From positions 59,828 through 113,954 of the forward strand of contig PLYM01000261.1 in the NCBI GenBank assembly GCA_003153375.1: DNA of 54,127 bases, given 5' to 3'. Under the pieces are notes generated by a model. It was not told the DNA's origin, made no database searches, and worked only from the letters and a program-made list of their open reading frames with translations. Shown in pieces: positions 34,214 through 42,162 of this stretch (position 1 is its first letter; each line of letters starts with the position of its first letter). The position numbers were made by a program, and so were the translations under genes. The DNA comes from Planctomycetaceae bacterium. GTDB lineage: Bacteria > Planctomycetota > Planctomycetia > Pirellulales > PALSA-1355.

Positions 34214-35164
34214 TTAATTTCTTTCAGGCGTTTTGCGTGGGCCGGCCAAGGGACGGGGCGTGGGCTCGGCGGCCTGGTCGATGTGAATCGTCATGTTGGC
34301 CTTCAGGCCGGCGCGGACCAGCAGTTGGTTGTTCTCCAACGGGCTCTCGATTTCGGCCGTGACCGGCAACAATCCGCCTTCGACCACCGGGCTGACATAG
34401 ACGATGTTGCCCGTTACCTTTTCGACGCGGCCGCGCGGCAGCATGACTTCGACGGTGACCTTGCGGCCTTCGATGTCGCCTGGGCCCCAATCGGCGGCGT
34501 CGAGATTGCCGCTCACGCGCAACCGATCGACGCGCACGATTTGCATCACCGGATCGCCGGGGGATACCCACTCGCCGACGTGGCGATAGATCTTGTTGAC
34601 GTAGCCATCGAACGGCGCGTGCAGAACGCGGCGATCGACCCCGACCTGGGCGGCGCCGACCTCGGCCTTCTTGGCTTCGGCGGTCAATTTGTTCGAAGCA
34701 TTTTCCTGCGTGGCTTTGACCGTTCCCAGCACAGCCTTGCGATATTCGAGCTCGGCCCGCAGGACTTCAATTTCCGATACCGCGCGGGCCTGGCCGCGGT
34801 TGGCCTCAATCAGCCTTTCCCAGGCCTTCTTGGCCACTTCCGCCGTGACCTTATTGAAGTCGATGTTCACCTTGCTGTCGGCTTCTTGTTGCGCGACTTC
34901 GTAATCCTTTTGCTTGACAGTCAATTGGGCTTGCGCCTCGCGATCGTCGACGCGTGCCACCTCGGCGTCTTTCGTGACGCGGGTGCCTTCCTTGGCGTTG
35001 ACTTTCACCAGTACCCCAGGGTCCGAGGCCGGCACGGCCTGATCTTCGATCGAACTGACTTCGCAGTCGAGGATGACGGCCTCGCGGGGCGCGGCTTCGT
35101 TGGGTGGGGCCACCTTGGGCGCCAGAACCAGGGCCAGCGTCACGAGCAGGTGTGTCGAGAACAT
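34214..35164 (-). CDS. HlyD-family periplasmic adaptor
   Basis: A 316-residue exported protein with a signal peptide (MFSTHLLVTLALVLAPKVA). It has the lipoyl half-motif GVLVKVNAKEGTRVTKDAEV, a long alpha-helical hairpin (about 85-155, coiled-coil), the second half-motif VLHAPFDGYVNKIYRHVGEW, and beta-barrel segments (GNIVYVSPVVEGGLL). This is the standard membrane-fusion-protein order. It lies between the M50-fusion and GAF-adaptor genes (63 and 75 bases), so it probably works with both. ATG 35164 was chosen because it begins the signal peptide and follows GAGAGAGG. Confidence 0.87.
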   Translation of the reverse strand: MFSTHLLVTLALVLAPKVAPPNEAAPREAVILDCEVSSIEDQAVPASDPGVLVKVNAKEGTRVTKDAEVARVDDREAQAQLTVKQKDYEVAQQEADSKVNIDFNKVTAEVAKKAWERLIEANRGQARAVSEIEVLRAELEYRKAVLGTVKATQENASNKLTAEAKKAEVGAAQVGVDRRVLHAPFDGYVNKIYRHVGEWVSPGDPVMQIVRVDRLRVSGNLDAADWGPGDIEGRKVTVEVMLPRGRVEKVTGNIVYVSPVVEGGLLPVTAEIESPLENNQLLVRAGLKANMTIHIDQAAEPTPRPLAGPRKTPERN

Positions 35165-35239
35165 GCGATATACCTCTCTCTCAAAGGGATGAATTCCGTT
35201 TGCCATCCGCGCGGGCCCGACCCCGCGCCCGATGGGTCC

Positions 35240-37255
35240 TTAGAAAATCCTGAACAGGACCTTCGACTGAATGAACGAGAACAAGTCGTGGAACCAGACG
35301 TATCCGATCGGGGCTCGGCCGCAATTCACCTTGGCCGTCACCACGGCGCCGCTGCGACGGTCGGGAACGTCGTTCTTGTCGATGGCCACCCGCAGCAGCA
35401 CGGTATTGCCCTCTTCGCCGCGGACTTCGGCCGTCTGGTGAATTTCCTTCACGGTGCCGATGTGCGTGACGCCGGGATTCGTGGCCGTGATGTATTTAAC
35501 CGTCAGCTTGCCGTCGAACTTGCTCAAGGCATCGTTGATGAAGCCCATGCGGTCTTCACCCATGGTCACTTCCAACTCCCAGTCGCCGGCCGGTTCTTCG
35601 ACGGTCATCATCAATTGACCGAGCTGCACCGGACGCATGATCAACAGGTTGTGTACATCCCAGGTCGTGATTTGTCCGTCGACGGGGCTGGTGATCGTCA
35701 ATTGCTTTTGCTTGTATTCGAGCAGCTTGAGCTGATCGTTGAAGCTCTTGTGTTCCTCGATGAAGGTCTTTTGCTCGCCCAGCAGCCGGGCGCGGTCACT
35801 TGGATCGAGCCGCGGATCAGCCAACCGGGTTCTGACCGAGTTCTTTTTTTCCAGGGCCGCGTCGCGCTGGCCACGCATGGCCGTGATCTTGCCGTCCAAT
35901 TCGAAGCTCTGCATCCGCGCCAGCAGTTGCCCCTTCTTGACCATCTCGCCGTGCCTGACGGGCACGTCGACGACGTCGCCGTCGAGCTTCGAGAACACCT
36001 GCCGACGGACGACCGGCAGCAGCTTGCCCTTGCCCGAGAGTTCGAAATCGCTGGGCCACAGGCAGAGAATCAACCCGACCAGGAGCAATGCGATCGAGAT
36101 CGAAATCGTCCAGGGAAGCTGGCGGGCTTCGACCACCCATTTCGATTTGCCGATCGCGCGCCACACCGGCATCAGGAACAGCTCGTTGTGTTCCATCACG
36201 TTCGCCAGCGCGATCGAGCTGTGGTCGGCCACGACGTCGACGCGCTGCAGCAACCCTTCGCGGGGGCGGCTGTCTTCGATCTGTTCGATCACCAGCGCGC
36301 CCAAGACGCGCGGCGTCTCCAACGGATTCTGCGGATCGTGCGGTTCCTTGAGCGGCACGATGGCCACGGCTTTCGAATGGACTTCGTCGACGTAGTTCTG
36401 CACTGCTTCTTCGACCTGCGGAGCCATCATCGACGTGTCGCCGGTGTACCACACGGTCTCTCCCGTCGCGACCACGGCCGTGGCAAGTTGGGTCAACAGC
36501 TGCACGGTGTTCGATCGCTTGTCGAACGTGTCCTGGCCGCTGACGGCTTCGATGACGCATTTGCGGCCGCGATTGATGGCCACGCTGACACGGTCGCACT
36601 CGATCAGCCGGCGAGCCTCGTTGGCAATCGTGTAGGCCGTGCCCCGCTCGTCGAGACCCTTGTGTACCACGCGGGTGAAACTCTCGAGCTGGGCCCACAG
36701 GGCCTGGCGATCCGAATAGTGTTGCAGCTTGCGCGACTTGAGATACTCGCTGGCCAACTCGCACATTTGCACGAGAAACCGCAGATAGCCGCGTTGCACC
36801 GAGGGGTTGCTGCCCGGGCGCTGAAAGATCTCCAAGACGCCGGCCGTTTCGTTGGCCGTCTTCAGCGGACCCATCACGAGCAGGAAATCGGTGGGGTTGC
36901 TGCCCTCTTCGGCATTGCCCGAGCCCGAATGTGGGGCCATCAACAGGCCCTCGCCGCTCGTGATCACCTTCCGCAGCAGCTTGCCATGCCGCACCTGGTC
37001 GTCTTCACTCTGGTCGAGCCGCGTTTCGCGGAGATTGATTTGATATTCGAGGGCCAGTTGACCCGATTCGCTGACCGTCCACACCGCTCCGCCGATCGCG
37101 GCCAAGGCCGTCACGACGCGATTGAGCACGGCGTCATAGAACTCTTGGGGGCTAATCTCGGACTTGGAGATCTGGGCGATTTCGCGCACCAGATTGCGAA
37201 TCTGCTGCTTTGTCTGTTCGACAAGTTCCGGATCGACGGACTGTTCAGTGCTCAT
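35240..37255 (-). CDS. GAF-GAF-TM-HlyD adaptor protein
   Basis: A 671-residue protein. Residues about 35-170 and 195-355 form two GAF-like domains (LNRVVTALAAIGGAVWTV; TGETVWYTGDTSMMAPQV; VAIVPLKEP; RVLGALVIEQIED; DVVADHSSIALANVM). One membrane helix lies at 381-400. The part after it is an HlyD-type adaptor: FSKLDGDVVDVPVRHGEMVK, a helical hairpin, then ITSPVDGQITTWDV. This places two sensor domains in the cytoplasm and an adaptor outside, in one chain. It is the first gene of the operon with the HlyD and PqqD-M50 genes, with a possible TATAAT box about 220 bases upstream. Confidence 0.85.
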   Translation of the reverse strand: MSTEQSVDPELVEQTKQQIRNLVREIAQISKSEISPQEFYDAVLNRVVTALAAIGGAVWTVSESGQLALEYQINLRETRLDQSEDDQVRHGKLLRKVITSGEGLLMAPHSGSGNAEEGSNPTDFLLVMGPLKTANETAGVLEIFQRPGSNPSVQRGYLRFLVQMCELASEYLKSRKLQHYSDRQALWAQLESFTRVVHKGLDERGTAYTIANEARRLIECDRVSVAINRGRKCVIEAVSGQDTFDKRSNTVQLLTQLATAVVATGETVWYTGDTSMMAPQVEEAVQNYVDEVHSKAVAIVPLKEPHDPQNPLETPRVLGALVIEQIEDSRPREGLLQRVDVVADHSSIALANVMEHNELFLMPVWRAIGKSKWVVEARQLPWTISISIALLLVGLILCLWPSDFELSGKGKLLPVVRRQVFSKLDGDVVDVPVRHGEMVKKGQLLARMQSFELDGKITAMRGQRDAALEKKNSVRTRLADPRLDPSDRARLLGEQKTFIEEHKSFNDQLKLLEYKQKQLTITSPVDGQITTWDVHNLLIMRPVQLGQLMMTVEEPAGDWELEVTMGEDRMGFINDALSKFDGKLTVKYITATNPGVTHIGTVKEIHQTAEVRGEEGNTVLLRVAIDKNDVPDRRSGAVVTAKVNCGRAPIGYVWFHDLFSFIQSKVLFRIF

Positions 37256-38061
37256 GCAAAATTACCAGCGACGTGGGTCGAAAGGACAGCTAAACGAGCG
37301 GACGAAAACGGCGATCGCAACCGCGCCAAGATGACAACTACCCGAACGCGCGGGTTCCAGGCAAGATCGGCCGGAATTCCGCCTTGAAGTATCCCTTAAT
37401 CATAGTCTGTTGCGAGCGCAACCGTGCGTCTCGCCCCCCAATCCAAAAGACTGGCAAAGGCGTTAAATCGAGACCCCAAGGATTATACCGGCGAACTGCC
37501 GTTAGGATTATGTGTCGATCGCTAGCAAACGATAAGAACGGCCCTGCCGCCTGGCTTTGGACAGCGCTAGCCGAGTGTCCTTCGCCGACCTGCACCCCAC
37601 CTGGGAATGGGTCGCTCGTGCGACGCCGCATCCACCCCGCCTGCCGCCCTCGAGTCCCTGCCGCCCCCTCGCAAAACATTGCGCCGAGTTGTATTCGCCA
37701 AAGTGCTCGCAGGCTATTCCGGCCTTTTCGCCACCGGCCTGGCCAGGTTCGGCCCAAGCCCGCCCGTCGTACCGCCCATCACGAATTACGCAGGCCGCCC
37801 CGCCGGGGTTCTCAGCCGCATTTCCAGCCCTTTGACCCCGCGTGCTTCTCGTTCCCTCGGCTGCGAAAAACGTAGCCTAAAGCTCAATTGAGCAGGTTCA
37901 GCAAACGAGTTCAAGCGCAGTGGCGGAATTCGCCTTGGCCCTATTCGTTGGGATCTTGTGGCTGGGCCATTTGTCTGCCCCTGCGTGGTATGCAACCAGA
38001 CTCAACGTTACACTGATGCGGACCCCGGCTCCGAGGGGACAGTCGTCACAGGCGTTCGCCG
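37256..38061. other. 806-bp gene-free divergent region
   Basis: Separates the operon ending at 37255 (minus) and the GT4-like gene (plus). Open frames here are Pro/Arg-rich and lack normal coding bias, so none is called. It holds the TATAAT box at 37482-37487 (minus), a perfect 12-bp palindrome GCTCAATTGAGC at 37882-37893, and a possible plus-strand TACACT at 38009-38014. No RNA gene was recognised. Confidence 0.45.
37482..37487 (-). promoter_or_regulatory. Predicted -10 box of the GAF/HlyD/M50 operon
   Basis: TATAAT on the minus strand, a perfect consensus -10, but no clear -35 at 16-18 bases. It would give a leader of about 220 bases before ATG 37255. Confidence 0.4.
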
Positions 38062-38769
38062 ATGCGCATCTTGTTCATGCACCATTTTCCGCTCGGGTTG
38101 GGAGATGCTGGCCAATTGGTCCAGCAATGGGCCCGCGCACTGGTGGCCGCGGGTCACGAGACGGTGCTGTTGATCGTCGACGATCAGGTGGGTGGCGGCG
38201 AATCGCTCGAAGTCGATCGCATCGTGGCGCGCGCCGGCGATTCCCAGGCCGACTTGCCCTTCGAGCTGCCCCGCTTTGGCACCCAGCAAGGCGATCGCCA
38301 GCAGTCGGCGTTTGCCACGCTCACCGATCGGCAACTCGCTCAATATCGCGACCAGGTGCGGCGACGGCTCGACGCGCAGATCAACCGCTTCGATCCCCAG
38401 GTGATTCACGCGCAGCACATCTGGGTGCAAGGCCAGCTCGCGCTCGAAACCGGCGTGCCCTATGTGTTGAATGGCTGGGGACCGGAGTTGATCGATTACG
38501 AGCGCGACGCGCGCTATCGCGATCTGGCCGATCAGGCCGCCGAGAACGCCAGCCGGATTCTGGTGCCGCACGAATCCATTGGGAAGCGCGTGGTCGAAAC
38601 CTTTCCGATCGCCGCCGATCGCGTGCTGGTGATGAACAGTGATCTGAATCTGAGCGACGCGCCCGTGAGCGCCGACCGTCGGGTCGTGGCCGGCGATCAG
38701 TTGCTGGCGCTCTATCGCGTCGTGCTCGAAGAGCGCTTCGGCGACCTCATCGATCCGACCTTACGCTGA
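38062..38769 (+). CDS. GT4-like glycosyltransferase N-terminal domain only
   Basis: A 235-residue protein beginning MRILFMHHFPLGLGDAGQLV, the acceptor-domain start of GT-B/GT4 glycosyltransferases, with DPQVIHAQHIWVQGQLAL and VPYVLNGWGPELI following. It ends near VLVMNSDLNLSDAPV, where a full GT4 would continue with the nucleotide-sugar domain (about 150-200 more residues). So it lacks the donor-binding half and is probably inactive as a transferase by itself, or works as a binding or assembly partner. Its last 9 bases overlap the end of the APC permease gene on the other strand. No frameshifted continuation is seen. Confidence 0.72.
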   Translation: MRILFMHHFPLGLGDAGQLVQQWARALVAAGHETVLLIVDDQVGGGESLEVDRIVARAGDSQADLPFELPRFGTQQGDRQQSAFATLTDRQLAQYRDQVRRRLDAQINRFDPQVIHAQHIWVQGQLALETGVPYVLNGWGPELIDYERDARYRDLADQAAENASRILVPHESIGKRVVETFPIAADRVLVMNSDLNLSDAPVSADRRVVAGDQLLALYRVVLEERFGDLIDPTLR

Positions 38770-40191
38770 CTCGCTGGCGGCCAGGGGTTGCCCCTTCACA
38801 CGTTCGCCGACCGCGAAATAGACAATCGCGCCGATCGAGATCAGTCCCAAACCGATCATGCGATCCATCGGGCGTGCCCAGTACATGCTGGCCAACAGAA
38901 AGATATAGAAGCCCAGGAAAACGGCCGGCACGACCGGATAGCCCCAAGTGCGATACGGTCGCGGCGCATCGGGCCGGCGCAGCCTCAGTACGAACACGGC
39001 CAGCACGGCCGAAAAATAGAAGATGGAGCCGCCGAAGACGGTCCATTCGGTGAGGATGTCGAACAGTTGCACGTTCGGATCCCAACTCAGGCCGCCCATC
39101 AGGATCAACGCGCTCGACCAGACGCACATGCCCCCGATCGCCCAGGCCGGGGTTCGCGTGGCCGGATGAATGCGGCTGAAGCGGGCCAGGAAACGGTGAT
39201 CGCGCGAGACGGCGAACAAGACCCGCGGCCCCACGAGGATGTTGACATTCAGCGCGCCGAACAGCGAGACCATGATCATCGATTGCATCAGCTTGGCGCC
39301 GAAATTGGGCAGCAAACGTTCGCAAACCAGCACGGCCGGGCAAAACGTGGCCGCAATCTCGCGCGAGCTGAGTGTCAGGTGATAGGCCAGGTTCGCGCCG
39401 GTGTAGAGCACGATCAGGATCAGCACGCCCGTGATCAGCGCGATCGGCACGTTGCGTTCCGGGTGGTGTACTTCTTCGGCCACGACCGTCACGTTGCCCC
39501 AGCCGTCGTAGGCCCACATGATCGCGGCCAGTGCCGTGCCAATACCCAGCACGAGTCCATGGTCGAGGCGCCCCGGCCACAGCGCTCCCAACTCGAACGG
39601 TTCGGAGCGAATGGCGATGAACGGCAAGGCGGCCAGAAAGGCGACGAAGCCGGCCTTGATCAGGGTGGCCCCGTTCTGCAAACCGCCCCCCCAGCGCGTG
39701 CCCAGGATGTTGATCGCGCCCAGCAGGCAGATCGCGGAGACGGCGACCAGCTTGGGATGCGTGCCGATGATCGGAATGTCGGAGCCGGCGAAGATCGTGG
39801 CGAGCGAGTCGGCCATGTAGACGGCCAGCGCCGCGATCGCCCCGCTGCGGATGACCCAAAACTCGGCCCAGGCCCACAGGAACGACCACAGCCTGCCGTA
39901 GGTCTCGCGCAGAAAGACATAGGTTCCGCCGGCGTGCGGAAACATCGAAGAGAGTTCGGCCAGCGCCAGCGCGCCGCAAAGATTGATCAGCCCGCAGAGG
40001 ATCCACAGCGCCAGGATCAGGCCCACGAAACCCTCGGTCGCTTGGGCAATCAGCTGGGGCTTGTAGAAAATGCCCGAGCCGATCACCTCGCCGACGACGA
40101 TCGTCACGACCGAGAACAGCCCCAGCACTTTTTCCAATTGGTGGCTGTTGGGCTCAGACGCTCGGGCGTTGGACATCATCCGGCCAAGCAT
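38761..40191 (-). CDS. APC-family amino-acid permease (LAT-like)
   Basis: A 476-residue protein with about 12 membrane segments. The first segment has VVGEVIGSGIFYKPQLIAQA (the GSGIF substrate motif), then FPHAGGTYVFLRETYG, MWAYDGWGNVTVVAEEVHHP and SRDHRFLARFSRIHPATRTP, which together are typical of the LAT/APC superfamily. It probably imports or exchanges amino acids. Start could be ATG 40191, 40179 or 40176. It is divergent from the PLP-enzyme gene (96 bases to its ATG). A link to that Cys/Met enzyme is suggested only by position. Confidence 0.87.
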   Translation of the reverse strand: MLGRMMSNARASEPNSHQLEKVLGLFSVVTIVVGEVIGSGIFYKPQLIAQATEGFVGLILALWILCGLINLCGALALAELSSMFPHAGGTYVFLRETYGRLWSFLWAWAEFWVIRSGAIAALAVYMADSLATIFAGSDIPIIGTHPKLVAVSAICLLGAINILGTRWGGGLQNGATLIKAGFVAFLAALPFIAIRSEPFELGALWPGRLDHGLVLGIGTALAAIMWAYDGWGNVTVVAEEVHHPERNVPIALITGVLILIVLYTGANLAYHLTLSSREIAATFCPAVLVCERLLPNFGAKLMQSMIMVSLFGALNVNILVGPRVLFAVSRDHRFLARFSRIHPATRTPAWAIGGMCVWSSALILMGGLSWDPNVQLFDILTEWTVFGGSIFYFSAVLAVFVLRLRRPDAPRPYRTWGYPVVPAVFLGFYIFLLASMYWARPMDRMIGLGLISIGAIVYFAVGERVKGQPLAASESA

Positions 40192-40225
40192 AGCGGTCCG
40201 TCGTGAACCGTGCTAGCGAGTGGAC

Positions 40226-40231
40226 TATACT
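40226..40231 (+). promoter_or_regulatory. Predicted -10 box of the PLP-enzyme gene
   Basis: TATACT, 57 bases before ATG 40288. No strong -35 box was found. Confidence 0.4.
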
Positions 40232-40287
40232 AGGAGCCCGCCCGGCGACGTTTGGTTGTCGGCGGTTTCACGGCTTTCGAGACGACC

Positions 40288-41469
40288 ATGGACAGCGCCG
40301 ACGACATTTGCCCCCGCCCCCAGCGATTGCTACCGCAAGCGACGCAGCCGCACGCGCCACCGATTTATTTGTCGAGCGTGTACGAGTGCCTCGATCCCGA
40401 GCAGGCCGACGCCTTGCTGGGGGGACGCGAGCAGGGTTATGTCTACGCTCGCGACGGCCATCCCAATGCCGACCTGCTGGCTGAAAAATGCCGCCAACTT
40501 CACGATACCGAGCGCGCCACGATCGCCGGCTCGGGCATGGCCGCGCTGGCCGCGGTCGTGCTCTCGCAACTCGCGCCTGGCGATCATGTCGTGGTCAGCG
40601 ATCAACTCTATGGCCGCACGCTGTTGCTCTTCTCGGGCGAGGCGGCCCGGCTCGGCATTACCAGCACGCAGGTTGACATCTGCAACCTGGCGGCGGTCGA
40701 GCAGGCGATGAGCGAGCGAACACGCATGATCGTGGTCGAGACGATCAGCAATCCGCTGTTGCGCGTGGCCGATCTGGCAGCATTGGCCAACTTGGCCCAC
40801 GCCCACGGCGCGACGCTGCTGGCCGACAACACCTTCGCCTCGCCGGCGGTCTGCCGACCCCGACAATGGGGCGCCGACTGGGTGATGGAGAGCCTGACCA
40901 AGATCATGAACGGCCACAGCGACGTCATCTTGGGTTTGTTGTGTGGTCCGGCCGCGCGGTGGCAGCGCGTGCCAGCAGTGCTATCGACGTGGGGGCTGGC
41001 GAGCGCGCCGTTCGATTGCTGGCTGGCCATGCGCGGCTTGGGAACGATGGCCTTACGCGTCGAAAGGGCCAGCACCAATGCGCTGGCGGCGGCCCGGCTG
41101 TTAATCGATTCGCCGGGAGTCGCGGCTGTCTACTATCCTGGGCTCCCCGATCATCCGGACCACGCCGTGGCACGGCGGCAGTTCGGCGAGCACTTTGGCT
41201 CGATCGTCAGCTTCACCCTGTCGGGCGGTCTGGACGCGGCGCGGGCGTTCATTACGGCGGCCCACCGGATCCCCTTTTGCCCCTCGTTGGGCGAGCTGAG
41301 CACCACGCTCAGCCATCCCGAATCGACCAGCCATCGGGCCCTGACCCCCCAGGAGCGGTCGCGGCTGGGGATCGCCGGCGGCACGATTCGCCTGTCGGTG
41401 GGCATCGAATCCACCTCGGCGGTGCTGGCGGCTCTGGCCGAAGGACTGGCTGGCCTGGGCGCGACTTAG
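40288..41469 (+). CDS. Cys/Met metabolism PLP-dependent enzyme (cystathionine gamma-synthase-like)
   Basis: A 393-residue fold-type I PLP enzyme. It has YLSSVYECLDPEQADALLGG, YVYARDGHPNADLLAEK, the phosphate-binding GSGMAAL, VETISNPLLRVADLAAL, the catalytic lysine in ESLTKIMNGHSDVILG, and the C-terminal GTIRLSVGIES. This matches cystathionine gamma-synthase, gamma-lyase and methionine gamma-lyase relatives; exact substrate cannot be chosen. ATG 40288 is preferred to TTG 40252. A GC-rich hairpin-like stretch follows at 41478-41512, but its T run precedes the stem, so it is not a classic terminator. Confidence 0.87.
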   Translation: MDSADDICPRPQRLLPQATQPHAPPIYLSSVYECLDPEQADALLGGREQGYVYARDGHPNADLLAEKCRQLHDTERATIAGSGMAALAAVVLSQLAPGDHVVVSDQLYGRTLLLFSGEAARLGITSTQVDICNLAAVEQAMSERTRMIVVETISNPLLRVADLAALANLAHAHGATLLADNTFASPAVCRPRQWGADWVMESLTKIMNGHSDVILGLLCGPAARWQRVPAVLSTWGLASAPFDCWLAMRGLGTMALRVERASTNALAAARLLIDSPGVAAVYYPGLPDHPDHAVARRQFGEHFGSIVSFTLSGGLDAARAFITAAHRIPFCPSLGELSTTLSHPESTSHRALTPQERSRLGIAGGTIRLSVGIESTSAVLAALAEGLAGLGAT

Positions 41470-41538
41470 TCGTTTTTTCCCCGGGGCCGCTTTTTCCGCC
41501 GGCCCGGGGACTGCTCTGGACTCAACAGTAGAAAAAGT

Positions 41539-41544
41539 TATGAT
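41539..41544 (+). promoter_or_regulatory. Predicted -10 box of infA
   Basis: TATGAT (41539-41544), partly overlapping TAGAAT (41544-41549), 53 bases before the infA start. No clear -35 box was seen. Confidence 0.35.
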
Positions 41545-41597
41545 AGAATTCGGTTGGATGTTTTTCCGTAAGTGGTAAACCATGTTTGGAGTTGCGT

Positions 41598-41825
41598 ATG
41601 ACGCAGAAGCAGAAGGAAGAAGCTCTAGAAGTCGAGGGCGTGGTGACACAAGCCCTCGCCAACACGCGATTTCGCGTGCAGCTTGATGGCGGACATTCGG
41701 TGATCGCGCACGTTGCTGGCAAGATGCGGAAGCACTTCATTCGTATCGTGCCGGGCGACCGGGTTCGCGTTGAACTCTCTGCCTACGACCTGACCAAAGG
41801 CCGTATCACGTTCCGCGAGCGCTAA
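41598..41825 (+). CDS. infA: Translation initiation factor IF-1
   Basis: A 75-residue OB-fold protein with the IF-1 signature: [60 protein letters not shown]-1 binds the ribosomal A site during initiation together with IF-2 and IF-3. ATG 41598 ([10 protein letters not shown]) follows GGAG; TTG 41586 would add only four residues. It stands alone rather than in a ribosomal-protein operon. A hairpin at 42025-42046 could end the transcript. Confidence 0.95.
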   Translation: MTQKQKEEALEVEGVVTQALANTRFRVQLDGGHSVIAHVAGKMRKHFIRIVPGDRVRVELSAYDLTKGRITFRER

Positions 41826-42162
41826 GCCTCTTAGCGGCCGTCTCGCCTCGATTTCTAGTCCCGGCTTGCACGCTCCGGCTCGGACCTCGCTGTCTGGCAG
41901 TCCGTCCGTCCCTGGGTCACTGCTAAGCGGGCGTTTCCGCAGCCGAACCTTGCTAGGCGCAGATCGCGACTTCACCTACGATTGGGCTCGCCCCCTAGCG
42001 GTCGCGGCCAGTTTTCGAGCATTGAGAGCCGGCAGCCGGCTCTTTTCGACCGCAGCCTTCCAAAACAAGCCTTCGTTCGCAGGGTATCAGCGCATGAATC
42101 GGCGCTCCGCCGCCGCCCTGGGTTCCACTCCGCCGTGCGACATATTCAGGAGATCCCGAGCC
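41826..42162 (+). other. 337-bp region between infA and the exported protein gene
   Basis: No gene supported. It contains the perfect 9-bp inverted repeat at 42025-42043 listed separately. The rest is GC-rich and without recognised signals. Confidence 0.4.
42025..42046 (+). terminator. Possible weak terminator after infA
   Basis: AGAGCCGGC (42025-42033), one base, then GCCGGCTCT (42035-42043), with four T at 42043-42046. The stem is perfect but the T run is short. Confidence 0.45.

Noticed and set aside
34283-37387. A plus-strand open frame of 1034 codons across the adaptor operon
   Set aside because: It is the antisense shadow of the minus-strand adaptor genes, crosses a gene boundary and lacks any recognisable domain or start signal; long antisense frames are expected in GC-rich coding DNA.
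37384-37875. 163-codon plus-strand frame in the gene-free divergent region
   Set aside because: Pro/Arg-rich with no bias for normal codon use and no domain or start signal.
41478-41512. GC-rich hairpin after the PLP-enzyme gene as a terminator
   Set aside because: The T run comes before the stem on the plus strand and an A run would follow it on the minus strand, so neither direction has a classic terminator.
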